Part shown: positions 37,009 to 46,071 of the stretch, in pieces
Position numbering within the stretch: the first letter of the stretch is position 1
How the letters are laid out: the number at the start of each line of letters is the position of its first letter
DNA from: JABDQZ01 sp963801985
Lineage (GTDB): Bacteria; Pseudomonadota; Gammaproteobacteria; Chromatiales; Chromatiaceae
Assembly (NCBI GenBank): GCA_963801985.1
Contig: CAWDGV010000021.1
Span: 1 to 64,000, forward strand
Length of the DNA: 64,000 nt
Reading direction: 5' to 3'
Program-made: the position numbers and the translations under genes
The notes under the pieces: generated by a model
Databases searched by the model: none
What the model was told of the DNA's origin: nothing
The model's input: only the letters and a program-made list of their open reading frames with translations

Positions 37009-38422
37009 GATCGAATCCCTGTGCTCTGGCCATTTCCTGTAAGGTCTGGTTTGCAGGTTTCGGCATAGTACGAACCTTTGTCCAGCCGCCCATCTTGCTG
37101 GGGGTTAAGAAGTTCAAGCGTGTCGTCAACCAACTAAAAACGCCATATAGCATTGGTTTGCTGTAGAGCTGTTGCCACAACTTCCAGGCAAGTGCTTCTG
37201 AGTTTTTGCGCATACTGCCTTTGCCCAGGATGGGTGCGTCGATCTGATTGTTGCTTACTGCTTCTGCACGAAGCCGGTTTATCAGTTTGGGTAAAGGGAT
37301 CTTGACCGGGCAGGCTTCTCCGCAGGCACCACATAGGCTACAGGCAGAAGTTAGTGTGCCGATTTTACCCAGTCCCAAAAGTTGTGGCTCCAGTACGCTG
37401 CCAATTGGTCCAGGGTAGGTTGTGCCATAAGCATGGCCTCCTACCTGGACGTATACCGGGCAATGATTGATGCAACTGCCACAGCGTATGCAGCGTAAGG
37501 TTTCAAGTAGTTCATCGTCCAGGCGAATTCTGGACCGGCCATTATCAAGTAGCACAAGGTGTACGGCCTGCGGCCCATCTTTTTCATCAGGCTTTCTGGG
37601 GCTGCTGATCATGTTGAAATAGGTTGTGATTGGCTGGCCGGTGGCTGATTTGGTCAGCATGTTTAACAGTGGTGGGATATCAGAAAGTTTCTCTACGACT
37701 TTTTCAATGCCGGTGATGGCAATGTGCAAGTCAGGTGAAGTAGTGCTTAACCTGCCGTTACCTTCATTTTCTACAAGACATAATGTGCCTGTCTCTGCGA
37801 TTGCAAAATTAACGCCAGAGATACCAGCGTCAGCCGTTTCAAATTTTTCTCTGAGAACTTTTCGGGCCATCAGGGTGAGCTCATCCACGTCTTCTGTGTA
37901 GGACAACTCCGGGAAAAACTTGTGAAACAGTTCGGCAACTTCCTTACGGTTTTTATGAATAGCAGGGACAACAATATGTGAAGGCGGCTCATGGGCCAGC
38001 TGGATAATAAATTCACCCAGATCTGACTCCAGAACTTCGATATCTCTCTGTTCAAGGTAATGGTTTAGTTCGATCTCTTCTGAAACCATGGACTTGCCTT
38101 TGACAACAGACTTTGCATTGGCCCTGTCCAATATGTTGAAGATGATCTCATTGGCCTGTTGAGGGGTTTCTGCCCAGTGAACATTGATACCATTGTCTGT
38201 CAGTTTCTGTTCAAGCCTTTCCAGTAGCCCGGGTTGTTGTGAGAGCGAACGTTGACGAATGCTTCTGGCTTGATCCCGTAATAGCTGTAATTTTTCATCA
38301 TCAGGAAACTGGGCAGAGCGTTTCTGCATCAGCGAGCTCATTGTGGTACGCAGGTTGTGGCGCACCTGGGCATTGTGTAATGCCTTGTCGATACGCTGTT
38401 GGAAAGCTTTAATCTGCTGCAT
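37001..38422 (-). CDS. lutB: LutB-type iron-sulfur lactate oxidation protein
   Basis: 473 residues when started at ATG 38422 (MQQIKAF); the frame is open further upstream but there overlaps lutA extensively. An N-terminal LUD domain (GKSMVSEEIELN, TADAGISGVNFAIAETGT) is followed by two 4Fe-4S clusters: CIRCGSCINHCP and CSLCGACGEACP. It belongs to the LutABC complex that oxidises L-lactate to pyruvate in the cytoplasm. It overlaps lutA by 14 bases and lutC by 8. Confidence 0.92.
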   Translation of the reverse strand: MQQIKAFQQRIDKALHNAQVRHNLRTTMSSLMQKRSAQFPDDEKLQLLRDQARSIRQRSLSQQPGLLERLEQKLTDNGINVHWAETPQQANEIIFNILDRANAKSVVKGKSMVSEEIELNHYLEQRDIEVLESDLGEFIIQLAHEPPSHIVVPAIHKNRKEVAELFHKFFPELSYTEDVDELTLMARKVLREKFETADAGISGVNFAIAETGTLCLVENEGNGRLSTTSPDLHIAITGIEKVVEKLSDIPPLLNMLTKSATGQPITTYFNMISSPRKPDEKDGPQAVHLVLLDNGRSRIRLDDELLETLRCIRCGSCINHCPVYVQVGGHAYGTTYPGPIGSVLEPQLLGLGKIGTLTSACSLCGACGEACPVKIPLPKLINRLRAEAVSNNQIDAPILGKGSMRKNSEALAWKLWQQLYSKPMLYGVFSWLTTRLNFLTPSKMGGWTKVRTMPKPANQTLQEMARAQGFDHE

Positions 38423-39167
38423 GACAACGCTCCCAGATAAACTCTGCAATGTGCTGAGTCTGCGGAGCGGATGATTGGTTTTCTGATAGTTGCTTTTCGA
38501 ATGCGGTACCAATGTTCATCAGACAACCATAGTCCTGGCTGATAACTGTTTGTGCATCAGTGGCTCGCAAGCTATCAGTTTTATCTTTTACCATGGCAGC
38601 AGATATTTCTGGCTGTTTGATTGAAAAGGTTCCACCAAAACCACAGCACTCAGCTTTACGTTCCTGTTCGATGACTTCAACATTATTAAGTTGTGCCACC
38701 AGGGATTCGATATGTTCGGCGACTTTCATTTCCCGGCGAGCTGAACAGGAAGTATGAATCGCAACTTTGGTTGGTTCACCCAGATCGGTAAGCTTGATCT
38801 GTAAATGCTCAACCAGGTATTCAGTCAGTTCATATGTGCGACTGGCAATATCTAAAGCCTGTTGTTCGTCGGGTTGAGAAGCAAATAACTCGGGCCAGTG
38901 ATGTTTAATCATAGCGCCGCATGAACCTGAAGGTACAACAATGGGTATATCTTTGCGGAAACATTTCATCAAGGCACGGGCAACAGCAAGTGCTTCATCC
39001 CTGTAACCGGAATTGAAAGCCGGTTGTCCACAACATCCCTGTTTTTTCGGAAATATGACTTGAATGCCTTCCTTCCTGATTAATTGCATGGCTGTTAATC
39101 CTGCATTGGGATAGAGCAGGTCAATTAAACAGGTACCAAAGAAATAGATGCTGTCAGATTTAGTCAT
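38409..39167 (-). CDS. lutA: LutA-type (Fe-S)-binding CCG-domain protein
   Basis: 252 residues from ATG 39167 (MTKSDSIYFFGTC). Two CCG domains: GCCGQPAFNSG near residue 45 with PSGSCGAM, and ECCGFGGTFS near 185 with SCSARRE, as in heterodisulfide reductase-like iron-sulfur proteins. First gene of the reverse-strand lutABC operon. No lactate permease or LldR regulator is seen next to it. A 330-base divergent region separates it from the SIMPL gene. Confidence 0.9.
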   Translation of the reverse strand: MTKSDSIYFFGTCLIDLLYPNAGLTAMQLIRKEGIQVIFPKKQGCCGQPAFNSGYRDEALAVARALMKCFRKDIPIVVPSGSCGAMIKHHWPELFASQPDEQQALDIASRTYELTEYLVEHLQIKLTDLGEPTKVAIHTSCSARREMKVAEHIESLVAQLNNVEVIEQERKAECCGFGGTFSIKQPEISAAMVKDKTDSLRATDAQTVISQDYGCLMNIGTAFEKQLSENQSSAPQTQHIAEFIWERCHAAD

Positions 39168-39497
39168 GACTTGGTCTCTATCAAATCTAAAATGGATGCC
39201 TGTTCCGTTGAGCGCAACCGGCATCATGTAATATGTTGAAATATAAAGATATTTCGGTTTTGGGTATAAGCATATAACCCGAACGTTATTGAGACAACTC
39301 TTACTCATTACGGGTAGTCTTTCTTTGAAAGACCTCGAAATAGGGCGAAGATTGGTTAATGCCTCTTCAAAACAAGAACTCGATGCCAAGATTCGGCAAC
39401 ATTGCACGACAAATGACTTCCATGTAAAAGTACAAATCGATTGACAGGAACTATTTGATATACGCCATAAAGTTGTAATATGCATAAGGAGAATTGA
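39168..39497. other. Divergent intergenic region, 330 bases
   Basis: It contains the promoters for lutABC and the SIMPL gene. A forward frame of about 50 codons from TTG near 39292 (ending KVQID) is open but has no ribosome-binding site. I do not call it a gene. Confidence 0.4.
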
Positions 39498-40217
39498 GTG
39501 CTGGAAAGTAGCAAAGTAAGTGCTTTGATAGTGGGGGGCTTTTTGTTCCTTGGCTTGACTTCTCTCGGTTACTTATTGGGAAGTTCGGCGATAAAGTTCA
39601 AAGAGTATGAACGCACGGTCACGGTTAAAGGCCTGTCAGAAAGGGAATATAAGGCAGATATAGTGATATGGCCAATTCAGTTTACCGAAGCCGGAAATAA
39701 TCTCCAGGAACTATACGGCTCACTTGAAACGAGTACTGAAAAGATAAGAACATTTCTTGAGAAGAACGGGATCAATCCAGAAGAAATCACGTTCACAACC
39801 CCGTCAATAACAGACAAATCAGCACAGCAATATGGAAATCAACCAAAGGCAGAGTTTCGATACACAGCAATTCAAACGGTAACGGTCTACTCTCAAACAA
39901 TTGAGTCTGTTAGAAAGGTCATGGGGTCATTATCAGCGCTAGGTAAAAAAGGGATTGTATTTACTGGCGGAAATTATCAGTCGAAAACAGAATATATTTT
40001 CACTAGGTTAAACGAAGTTAAACCAGAAATGATTGAGGAAGCTACAAGAAAAGCCCGAGAAGTAGCGGAAAAGTTCGCATCGGATTCGAAGAGTAGGCTA
40101 GGAAAAATACGGAGGGCCTCGCAAGGGCAGTTCAGTATTAATGACCGAGATAAGAATAATCCACATATAAAGAAAGTAAGAGTGGTATCTACAGTTGAGT
40201 ATTATTTATCAGACTGA
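39498..40217 (+). CDS. SIMPL-domain (DUF541) membrane-anchored protein
   Basis: 239 residues from GTG 39498, with AAGGAG upstream. An N-terminal hydrophobic helix (about residues 8-30) anchors it to the inner membrane. The rest is a periplasmic SIMPL/DUF541 domain: TVTVKGLSEREYKAD near residue 40, IQTVTVYSQTIE, and a C-terminal TRKAREVAEKFASDS...RVVSTVEYYL. SIMPL proteins form oligomeric periplasmic assemblies; their function is mostly unknown. Confidence 0.88.
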   Translation: MLESSKVSALIVGGFLFLGLTSLGYLLGSSAIKFKEYERTVTVKGLSEREYKADIVIWPIQFTEAGNNLQELYGSLETSTEKIRTFLEKNGINPEEITFTTPSITDKSAQQYGNQPKAEFRYTAIQTVTVYSQTIESVRKVMGSLSALGKKGIVFTGGNYQSKTEYIFTRLNEVKPEMIEEATRKAREVAEKFASDSKSRLGKIRRASQGQFSINDRDKNNPHIKKVRVVSTVEYYLSD

Positions 40218-40290
40218 GATAAAGGGTATAACAAGGCAGTTACCGGCATTGAAGAAAAATTGATATAAATGACAGCAGTGCAATTCGAAT

Positions 40291-40842
40291 TCAGGGTTTA
40301 TGCTTATCCTGAGCTGCATCATCAATGGTTGAGACCACAACATCTTCAACAGCTTGAGCTGTCGCGGTAATAGCGCCACTGGTCAAAACAGGAGCAGCAT
40401 CAAGGTCTTTGGCATTCATCATTTCAGCAATGTGCTGAAGTGAGGATAGAAGTTGCGTTTGCTCCCAATCCCTGAGCTCACTGAGGCGGGCCTCAAACTG
40501 CTCCTGCAATAACGGCACTGACTTTTTTACCAGTACCTGTCCTTGACTGGTAGCTTTTAGCAGAATTTTTCTTTTATCCACCTGGTCACGGCTACGTTCA
40601 AGTAATTTTCTATTTTCCAGTCGTTTGACAACATCAGTCACTGTAGCCTGGCTAAGACTGACACGCTTGGCTAATTCACTGCCTGTAATTCCCTCGCTAC
40701 GTACAATTTCTGTCAACATTAAAGCCTGCGGTCCAGTTAATCCATGGCTCTGGATCAGCTTTCGGGAATGTTGATCAATGGCTCTGATGATGCGGCGTAA
40801 GGCAATTAAAATTTCTTCGGTTATGCTTTCATTATTTGACAT
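40291..40842 (-). CDS. MarR-family regulator, divergent from the carbamoyl operon
   Basis: 183 residues on the reverse strand. A MarR winged helix covers about 10-140 (GLTGPQALMLTEIVRSEGITGSELAKRVSLSQATVTDVVKRLE given as reference; dimerisation helices at both ends). The tail of about 40 residues is longer than usual. Size and sequence are reminiscent of EctR-type MarR regulators that control osmolyte (ectoine) genes in methylotrophs. I recall this from the family and cannot prove it here. A near-perfect palindrome at 40854-40866 lies just upstream of its start, so it probably represses itself and the divergent operon. Confidence 0.85.
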   Translation of the reverse strand: MSNNESITEEILIALRRIIRAIDQHSRKLIQSHGLTGPQALMLTEIVRSEGITGSELAKRVSLSQATVTDVVKRLENRKLLERSRDQVDKRKILLKATSQGQVLVKKSVPLLQEQFEARLSELRDWEQTQLLSSLQHIAEMMNAKDLDAAPVLTSGAITATAQAVEDVVVSTIDDAAQDKHKP

Positions 40843-40853
40843 AAATTACTTTC

Positions 40854-40866
40854 AATACTTAGTATT
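40854..40866. promoter_or_regulatory. Candidate MarR operator
   Basis: AATACTTAGTATT is a palindrome with one central base (arms AATACT and AGTATT). It starts 12 bases upstream of the marR start, in the divergent region with the operon starting at 40996. A further AGTATAC half-site occurs at 40938-40944. Known EctR operators also use TATTTAGT/ACTATATA-like arms. Confidence 0.5.
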
Positions 40867-40995
40867 TTTTATTTTTATTACGCGATAACTACTGAATTTA
40901 AAGGGGTAATTAATGAAATCTGTCCTAATTTTTATTAGTATACGAACCAGGTAAATACTTTGGGCACTAAATAATTAACCATTCACGATAATCTC

Positions 40996-41463
40996 ATGAA
41001 AATAGCTTTCCCCGATGAAAACAGAATTATACTGTTCATTTTCTGTTTAATGGCGATTGGGCCTTCAGCAATAAATGCCGACGAGCATTTTACGATTTTT
41101 AGTTCTACCGACAATAGTAATAACGGTGGTTTCAACCTTACCTGGCAATTACCAGTAAATACTCAGGTCGAGTTACAACAATCCGGGCTTGAGAGTCCCG
41201 ATTTTAAAACTATTTACCATGGAAGTGATTCAGCAACTGTAATCACTGGCTTGCCAGACGGAAATTACCTTTTCCGTGCACGTTTGATCAATATTGATGG
41301 CAGTTTATCCGGTTGGTCTGAAAGCCTCAGCATAAAGGTGGAGCATCACTCTTTGATGCGGGCATTTAGCTTCTTTTTAATCGGTGCGGTTGTCTTTCTC
41401 AGTACTTTAATTTTAATTCTTACCGGAAGCAAAGCCAATCATACCCATGGAGCCCCGTCTTGA
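40996..41463 (+). CDS. FN3-like exported membrane protein, first gene of the carbamoyl operon
   Basis: 155 residues. A signal peptide at about 10-29 (cleavage likely after INA, before DEHF) is followed by a single fibronectin-III-like beta domain (residues about 32-112, with FNLTWQLP, PDGNYLFRARLI and SGWSES). A C-terminal transmembrane helix lies at about 118-142 with a short tail. It is probably anchored in the inner membrane facing the periplasm. Its stop overlaps the next start by 4 bases, so it is co-translated with enzymes of carbamoyl chemistry. It could assist the symporter or sense the substrate; this is a guess. Confidence 0.7.
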   Translation: MKIAFPDENRIILFIFCLMAIGPSAINADEHFTIFSSTDNSNNGGFNLTWQLPVNTQVELQQSGLESPDFKTIYHGSDSATVITGLPDGNYLFRARLINIDGSLSGWSESLSIKVEHHSLMRAFSFFLIGAVVFLSTLILILTGSKANHTHGAPS

Positions 41464-42713
41464 GTGAAGATAAGCTCCTGATCAACTTTGAAAGACTCAA
41501 AGCAGATATAGAAAATCTGTCAATGATTGGTCGTGCGGAAGATCTTGGTATATACCGGACTGCCTTCAGCGAAGGCGACATGCAGGCAAGGAAGTGGTTA
41601 AAGTCGCGTATTCAAGATGCAGGTCTTGAATTCTACCAGGATGGCGCGGCAAATCTTCATGGCAGGCTAAACTGGAACAAGCAACTCCCCAGCATCATGA
41701 CCGGCTCGCATATTGATACCGTACCAGGAGCTGGCCATCTGGATGGTGCGCTTGGGGTTATGTGCGGACTTGAAGCACTCAGAGTATTAAACGAAAGAGG
41801 AATTAAGCTGCATTACCCTGTCGAACTGGTCGCATTCAGCGATGAAGAAGGTGCATTCGGGGGCATGTTTGGTTCCCAGGCTTTGACCGGGGATATCTCA
41901 CCTGAATGGGTTCATTCAGCTAAGAACCTGGATGGGCTGATGTTAGTCGAGGCCATGCAACAACACGGGCTGGACGCAATGAACGCGCTTTCTGCAGTGC
42001 GCTCACCAGACAGTATCAAGGCATTTATCGAGTTACATATCGAGCAGGGTCCAGTACTGGATTCCAAACAGATACCTATTGGTGTTGTGGAAGGTATTTG
42101 TGGACTGCAGCGGTGGGATATCAGTCTGCTTGGAACAGCCAACCATGCCGGCACCACGCCGATGAATATGCGCAATGATGCCTTTCAGGGGCTCTCCGAA
42201 TTTGCCGGTGAAATTGATCGTGTACTGGAAGAGCATGGAGGGCCACTCAGCGTGGCCACGGTGGGTCGCATTGAATTACTGCCGGGTGCTGCGAATGTTA
42301 TACCGGGTGAAGCTCGTTTTTCTCTGGAGTTTCGTGATGTTGATGAAACCAAGCTCCACGAATTGGCGGATGCTTTCAGGCTGACTTTGTCGGCAATTGC
42401 CAGGCGTCGTCATCTGATGTTCGAGTTTCGCATTGTCAGTAATATCAAACCGGTAGCCTGCGACCAGACAATACAGCAAATCATTTCTGAAACAGCAAAA
42501 GAACTTGAATTATCCCAACTTTCACTTCCCAGTGGTGCAGCACATGACACACAAAAACTGGCCAACATCGCAAGTGCTGGAATGATTTTTGTACCAAGTA
42601 AAGCAGGGCGAAGCCACTCTTCTGCTGAGTGGACAAACTGGGATGATATAGAGGCTGGCGCTAACGTCTTACTTAACTGTTTATATAAACTGGCAACCAG
42701 GATTGAAACATGA
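41460..42713 (+). CDS. M20-family N-carbamoyl amino-acid hydrolase / allantoate-amidohydrolase-like
   Basis: 417 residues, start TTG 41460 overlapping the preceding stop. Metal-ligand motifs of the ureidase-type M20 family are complete: TGSHIDTV, GHLDGALGV, SDEEGAFGG, ELHIEQGP and SKAGRSHS. Family members release ammonia and CO2 from N-carbamoyl amino acids or allantoate using two metal ions. Substrate cannot be read from sequence. Next to a transcarbamylase-like enzyme it may hydrolyse the N-carbamoyl bond of the operon's product during turnover. No allantoinase or urate genes lie nearby, which argues against a purine-degradation role. Overlaps the next gene by 4 bases. Confidence 0.88.
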   Translation: MSEDKLLINFERLKADIENLSMIGRAEDLGIYRTAFSEGDMQARKWLKSRIQDAGLEFYQDGAANLHGRLNWNKQLPSIMTGSHIDTVPGAGHLDGALGVMCGLEALRVLNERGIKLHYPVELVAFSDEEGAFGGMFGSQALTGDISPEWVHSAKNLDGLMLVEAMQQHGLDAMNALSAVRSPDSIKAFIELHIEQGPVLDSKQIPIGVVEGICGLQRWDISLLGTANHAGTTPMNMRNDAFQGLSEFAGEIDRVLEEHGGPLSVATVGRIELLPGAANVIPGEARFSLEFRDVDETKLHELADAFRLTLSAIARRRHLMFEFRIVSNIKPVACDQTIQQIISETAKELELSQLSLPSGAAHDTQKLANIASAGMIFVPSKAGRSHSSAEWTNWDDIEAGANVLLNCLYKLATRIET

Positions 42714-43435
42714 ATTCCAAGGTTAAGAAAAATTATCTTGATGTCGACCCCCTTAAACAAACCTACAGGGACAGGATTGTCGAAGCACCGGGTCAGATTC
42801 AGTCGCTCGAGAAACATAATACCGCTTTGCTCTGTATTGACATGCAATATCTTGACGCTGCGCGTGGTTATGGTGTTTTTGCAGATGCCGTGTCATCAGG
42901 ACTGCCGCCTGAATCCCAGGACTATTACTTTGATCGCCTGGCCAACCTGGTATTTCCAAATGTAAACCAACTGCAGGAAGCCTTCAGGACCAATCGCCTG
43001 GAAGTAATACATACTCGCATACAGTCTCTAACGCTGGATGGCAGGGATCGCGGTCCCGGGCATAAACGTCTTGGTCTGCATGCAGCGCCTGGCTCAAAAG
43101 AGGCTGAATTCATGCCTGAAGTTGCCCCCCAGGGTGATGAGATCGTAATCAACAAAACCGCCTCAGGGGTTTTCAACTCAACCAACCTTGAATACATCCT
43201 GCGAAATATGAATATCACCGGTCTGTATATCGTTGGCGTCTATTCCAATGAATGTGTCAGTACCGCGATCCGCGATGCTTGCGATCTTGGTTTCCATGTC
43301 ACGCTGATTTCTGATGCGGTTGCAACAGTTACTCCTGAATTGGAAAACGCCACGATTACAACAATGAAAGACCGATATGCGCGTGTCATGACAACCGATG
43401 AAGCTATAGCTGAAATCGATAACATGTTTTTATGA
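42710..43435 (+). CDS. Isochorismatase-like cysteine hydrolase
   Basis: 241 residues. The catalytic Asp is in LCIDMQYLDA (near 44), the Lys in VINKTASGVF (near 147) and the nucleophilic Cys in VYSNECVSTAIRD (near 182), giving the D-K-C triad of the family. Relatives cleave carbamoyl or amide bonds (N-carbamoylsarcosine amidase, biuret hydrolase, ureidoacrylate hydrolase). Placement between the M20 hydrolase and the symporter with 4-base overlaps suggests that it removes the amide or carbamate group from the same compound. Confidence 0.85.
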   Translation: MNSKVKKNYLDVDPLKQTYRDRIVEAPGQIQSLEKHNTALLCIDMQYLDAARGYGVFADAVSSGLPPESQDYYFDRLANLVFPNVNQLQEAFRTNRLEVIHTRIQSLTLDGRDRGPGHKRLGLHAAPGSKEAEFMPEVAPQGDEIVINKTASGVFNSTNLEYILRNMNITGLYIVGVYSNECVSTAIRDACDLGFHVTLISDAVATVTPELENATITTMKDRYARVMTTDEAIAEIDNMFL

Positions 43436-44997
43436 ATAATGATGCAATTCTGCAAGCCAGCACCGGCTGGCTAATCCTGGCAATTTTCAGCCTGATCTGG
43501 ATATGGCTGGGCTGGTGGTTAGGCAGGAAATCCAAAGGCCTTGAGGGGTTTATGTTAGCTGGCAGACGCGTTGGCCTGGCATTGGGTACCGCTACCGCCA
43601 TGGCCACCTGGGTTACCAGCAATACGACGATGGCTGCTCCACAGCTGGCTTTGCAGATGGGTATATGGGGCATGGTGGGTTATTCACTGGGTTCTGTTGG
43701 ACTGATTCTGTTTGCTCCATTAGCCAAGCGCATTAGAGAGTTGATGCCACATGGCTTCACCAGTGGTGACTTTATTCGCTTGCGTTATGGTAAAACTGCC
43801 TGGCGTGTATTTCTCGGCATCTCATTATTCTATGCTTTTGGGTGGCTGGTGAGCCTCGGTATGGCTGGTGGTGTTTTAATCAACGCATTAACAGGAATTG
43901 ATTATCATCTCGGCATGAGTGTCATCCTGGCAGTATGTGTCAGTTATACACTGCTGGGAGGATTGCGCGCTGTTATCGGTACGGACTTTATTCAGACAAT
44001 TCTCATATTGAGTGGCCTGGTGATTCTTGCGGTACTGGCTATCGCCAATGTCGGCGTTGATACGATGCATGCAGCAGTCCTGGAAGAACGTCCCGAATTG
44101 CTTAACCTGCTTTTCCCTGCAGCCATCATGTTCTTATTTAACAACCTGCTGTTTGGTATTGGTGAAATATTCCATTCCAATGTCTGGTGGAGCCGGGCCT
44201 TTGCTTTTCGAAAAGGTGTTGGCTTTAAGGCTTACCTTATTGCCGGTTTATTCTGGGCGCCAGTGCCAATTGTTGCCGGCTTTCTTGCTTTATCAGTGCC
44301 GGCGCTGAATATTAACGTTCCTTCTGCCGATATGGTTGGCCCCCTGGTTGCTGCAGAGCTATTAGGTGTAGGCGGCGCAGTACTGGTTTTTATTATTGTG
44401 TTTTCTGCCCTGGCATCCAGCCTTGACTCACTGTTAGCGGCAACGTCTGACCTTGTTTTAACGGACCTGTATAAAGGTCACCTTTTCCCTAAGGCATCTG
44501 AGGAACAATTAGCCAAAGCAGCACGCTGGGTAATACTGGGTATTGGAGTATTGACTTGGTTGTTGTGCTGGCCGCGCATAACCACGCTGGCAGAACTTTT
44601 GTATCTGACCGGTGCATTTGTTGCCAGCACTATCTGGCCTGTGGCGGCAGGGTTGTACTGGAAAAAAACCAATCCATCCGGAGCCACGCTGGCAATGCTG
44701 TTGGGTACCAGTGTCGGACTTGCCAGTTATTTCCTGATTGGATTTTATGTGGCTGCTTTGATTTCGGCTGCAATTTCAATGTCATTGGTTTTGTTGACCA
44801 CATGGTTAGCTCCTCGCCCTTATGACTGGTCAATGCTCAATACTCAAACTGCGCAGGCTAAAGGAGGAACAATCATGACGATTTCGTCAACTGCATTGGC
44901 TCTATTAATAACCATCAGCACATTGCTTGTTGCTGTTGCACCTGTAATTCTCATCGTTCTCTGGTTCAGAGATAGAAAAGGTGGTGATCTATGGTAA
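43432..44997 (+). CDS. Sodium/solute symporter (SSS family)
   Basis: 521 residues with about 13 hydrophobic helices and the SSS features GLEGFMLAGRRVG near the start and a Na+-site-like SALASSLDSLLAATSD near residue 325. The closest textbook relatives transport proline, pantothenate or other small solutes with Na+. Its position in the operon points to uptake of the compound handled by the enzymes. The last 40 codons begin at an in-frame ATG (44875) with a strong AAAGGAGG signal and encode a separate hydrophobic helix. They may also be translated alone as a small accessory subunit. The stop overlaps the next ATG by one base. Confidence 0.88.
   Translation: MNNDAILQASTGWLILAIFSLIWIWLGWWLGRKSKGLEGFMLAGRRVGLALGTATAMATWVTSNTTMAAPQLALQMGIWGMVGYSLGSVGLILFAPLAKRIRELMPHGFTSGDFIRLRYGKTAWRVFLGISLFYAFGWLVSLGMAGGVLINALTGIDYHLGMSVILAVCVSYTLLGGLRAVIGTDFIQTILILSGLVILAVLAIANVGVDTMHAAVLEERPELLNLLFPAAIMFLFNNLLFGIGEIFHSNVWWSRAFAFRKGVGFKAYLIAGLFWAPVPIVAGFLALSVPALNINVPSADMVGPLVAAELLGVGGAVLVFIIVFSALASSLDSLLAATSDLVLTDLYKGHLFPKASEEQLAKAARWVILGIGVLTWLLCWPRITTLAELLYLTGAFVASTIWPVAAGLYWKKTNPSGATLAMLLGTSVGLASYFLIGFYVAALISAAISMSLVLLTTWLAPRPYDWSMLNTQTAQAKGGTIMTISSTALALLITISTLLVAVAPVILIVLWFRDRKGGDLW
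44875..44997 (+). promoter_or_regulatory. In-frame internal start with strong ribosome-binding site in the symporter gene
   Basis: AAAGGAGGAACAATC precedes ATG 44875, in frame with the symporter. The 40-residue product would be one transmembrane helix with a WFRDRKGGDLW tail. Such a perfect Shine-Dalgarno inside a gene suggests a separately translated accessory peptide. Confidence 0.45.
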
Positions 44998-46056
44998 TGG
45001 AAAAAAAACTGCACCAGCTGGATCAGCCACTGGAAGAACCGCCCTTGGATATACAGGGATTTGAATCGCCGCGCTCGCTTATGGATCCTGGTCGATGAAG
45101 ACCTCGTTCCAATGCTGGAGCTGGCGCATCGACCTGTGATATCCGCACGTCAGTTCAATCGTGAACAACTGGTACAGATAAGCCGGCTAGCCGCCAAGTT
45201 TGAAACTGAACCACAAAGAATCTCACGTCCATTGACGGGCAAAATTTTGATTTCTGCTTTTTATGAGCCAAGCACCCGTACACGCTTGTCGTTTGAAAGT
45301 GCATGGCACCGTCTTGGTGGTGACATTATGTCAATCACTGATCCAGCTACCACGGGAATTGCCAAAGGAGAGTCATTTTACGATATTGGTGAAATGCTCA
45401 ATCACTATGGCGATATGGTGGTATTGCGAGACAGCGACAATAAAGCTGTTTACGAAATGCTGGACTCTTTGCGTATACCTATTATCAATGGTGGTAATGG
45501 CATTGATGAACATCCGACTCAGGCGATGGCCGATATTTACGCAATATTAAAAGCACATCCCGAACTAGCCAGGCCAGAAAATGTGCCAGAGGATAAAAAA
45601 ATCAGAATTGGCATTATCGGTGTACCAGGGCGAATGCGCACCATACGCAGTCTGCTTCTTTTCCTGAGTCTTTTCTCACAAGGCATTAAAGAACTCCTGG
45701 TAATAACAGATGCTGATGAAGTGTTCAGCGAGGGGCAGCGGGAAGAGCTTGAAAAAGCCGGACTGAATCTACGTGTTTCAGATGAATTGGAAACAGAATT
45801 GCCCGACCTCGACGTTGTCTACATCAATGCCATTGCCTGGGTCTCTGATGGTTATGAAGAACACGGAAACAAATACCGTCTCCATAGCTCATCGCCTTTT
45901 AAGCCAGGTGCCATTGTTTTACATCCACTGGCACGTGGTAATGAGCTTGATCGCAGCCTCGATAATACACCATTTAACTGGTATTTCGCCCAGGCTCGCG
46001 GTGCCGTTTTCATTCGCATGGCTTTGCTGTCAGCGATTCTTAAAAGTTATAGTTAA
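44997..46056 (+). CDS. Aspartate/ornithine carbamoyltransferase-family enzyme with altered substrate site, one frameshift
   Basis: ATG 44997 overlaps the symporter stop. The first 31 codons (ending SPRSLMDP) join the main frame if one G is removed near 45089, giving SPRSLMDPVDEDLVPMLEL and about 352 residues. Carbamoyl-phosphate motifs are present: FYEPSTRTR, the loop Lys in IAKGES, Arg in VLRDSD, HPTQAMADIY, GRMRTIRSL and an HPL-R ending (HPLARGNELD). In aspartate carbamoyltransferase the segment TRVQKER supplies the Arg and Gln that hold aspartate; here it reads NAIAWVSDG, and HPLPR has become HPLAR. The enzyme therefore probably carbamoylates an amine other than aspartate. No regulatory pyrI chain or other pyrimidine gene is nearby. 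Confidence 0.85.
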
Positions 46057-46071
46057 TAAGGCCTAACTCAT

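Noticed and set aside
41460..43435. Purine/ureide (allantoin) degradation operon
   Set aside because: The M20 and cysteine hydrolases alone would fit, but no allantoinase, urate or ureidoglycolate genes are present. The operon continues with a transcarbamylase and an amidotransferase, which point to another substrate.
44997..46056. Housekeeping pyrB for pyrimidine synthesis
   Set aside because: The aspartate-recognition segment is replaced, and no pyrC, pyrI or pyrR neighbours or uracil-type leader are visible.
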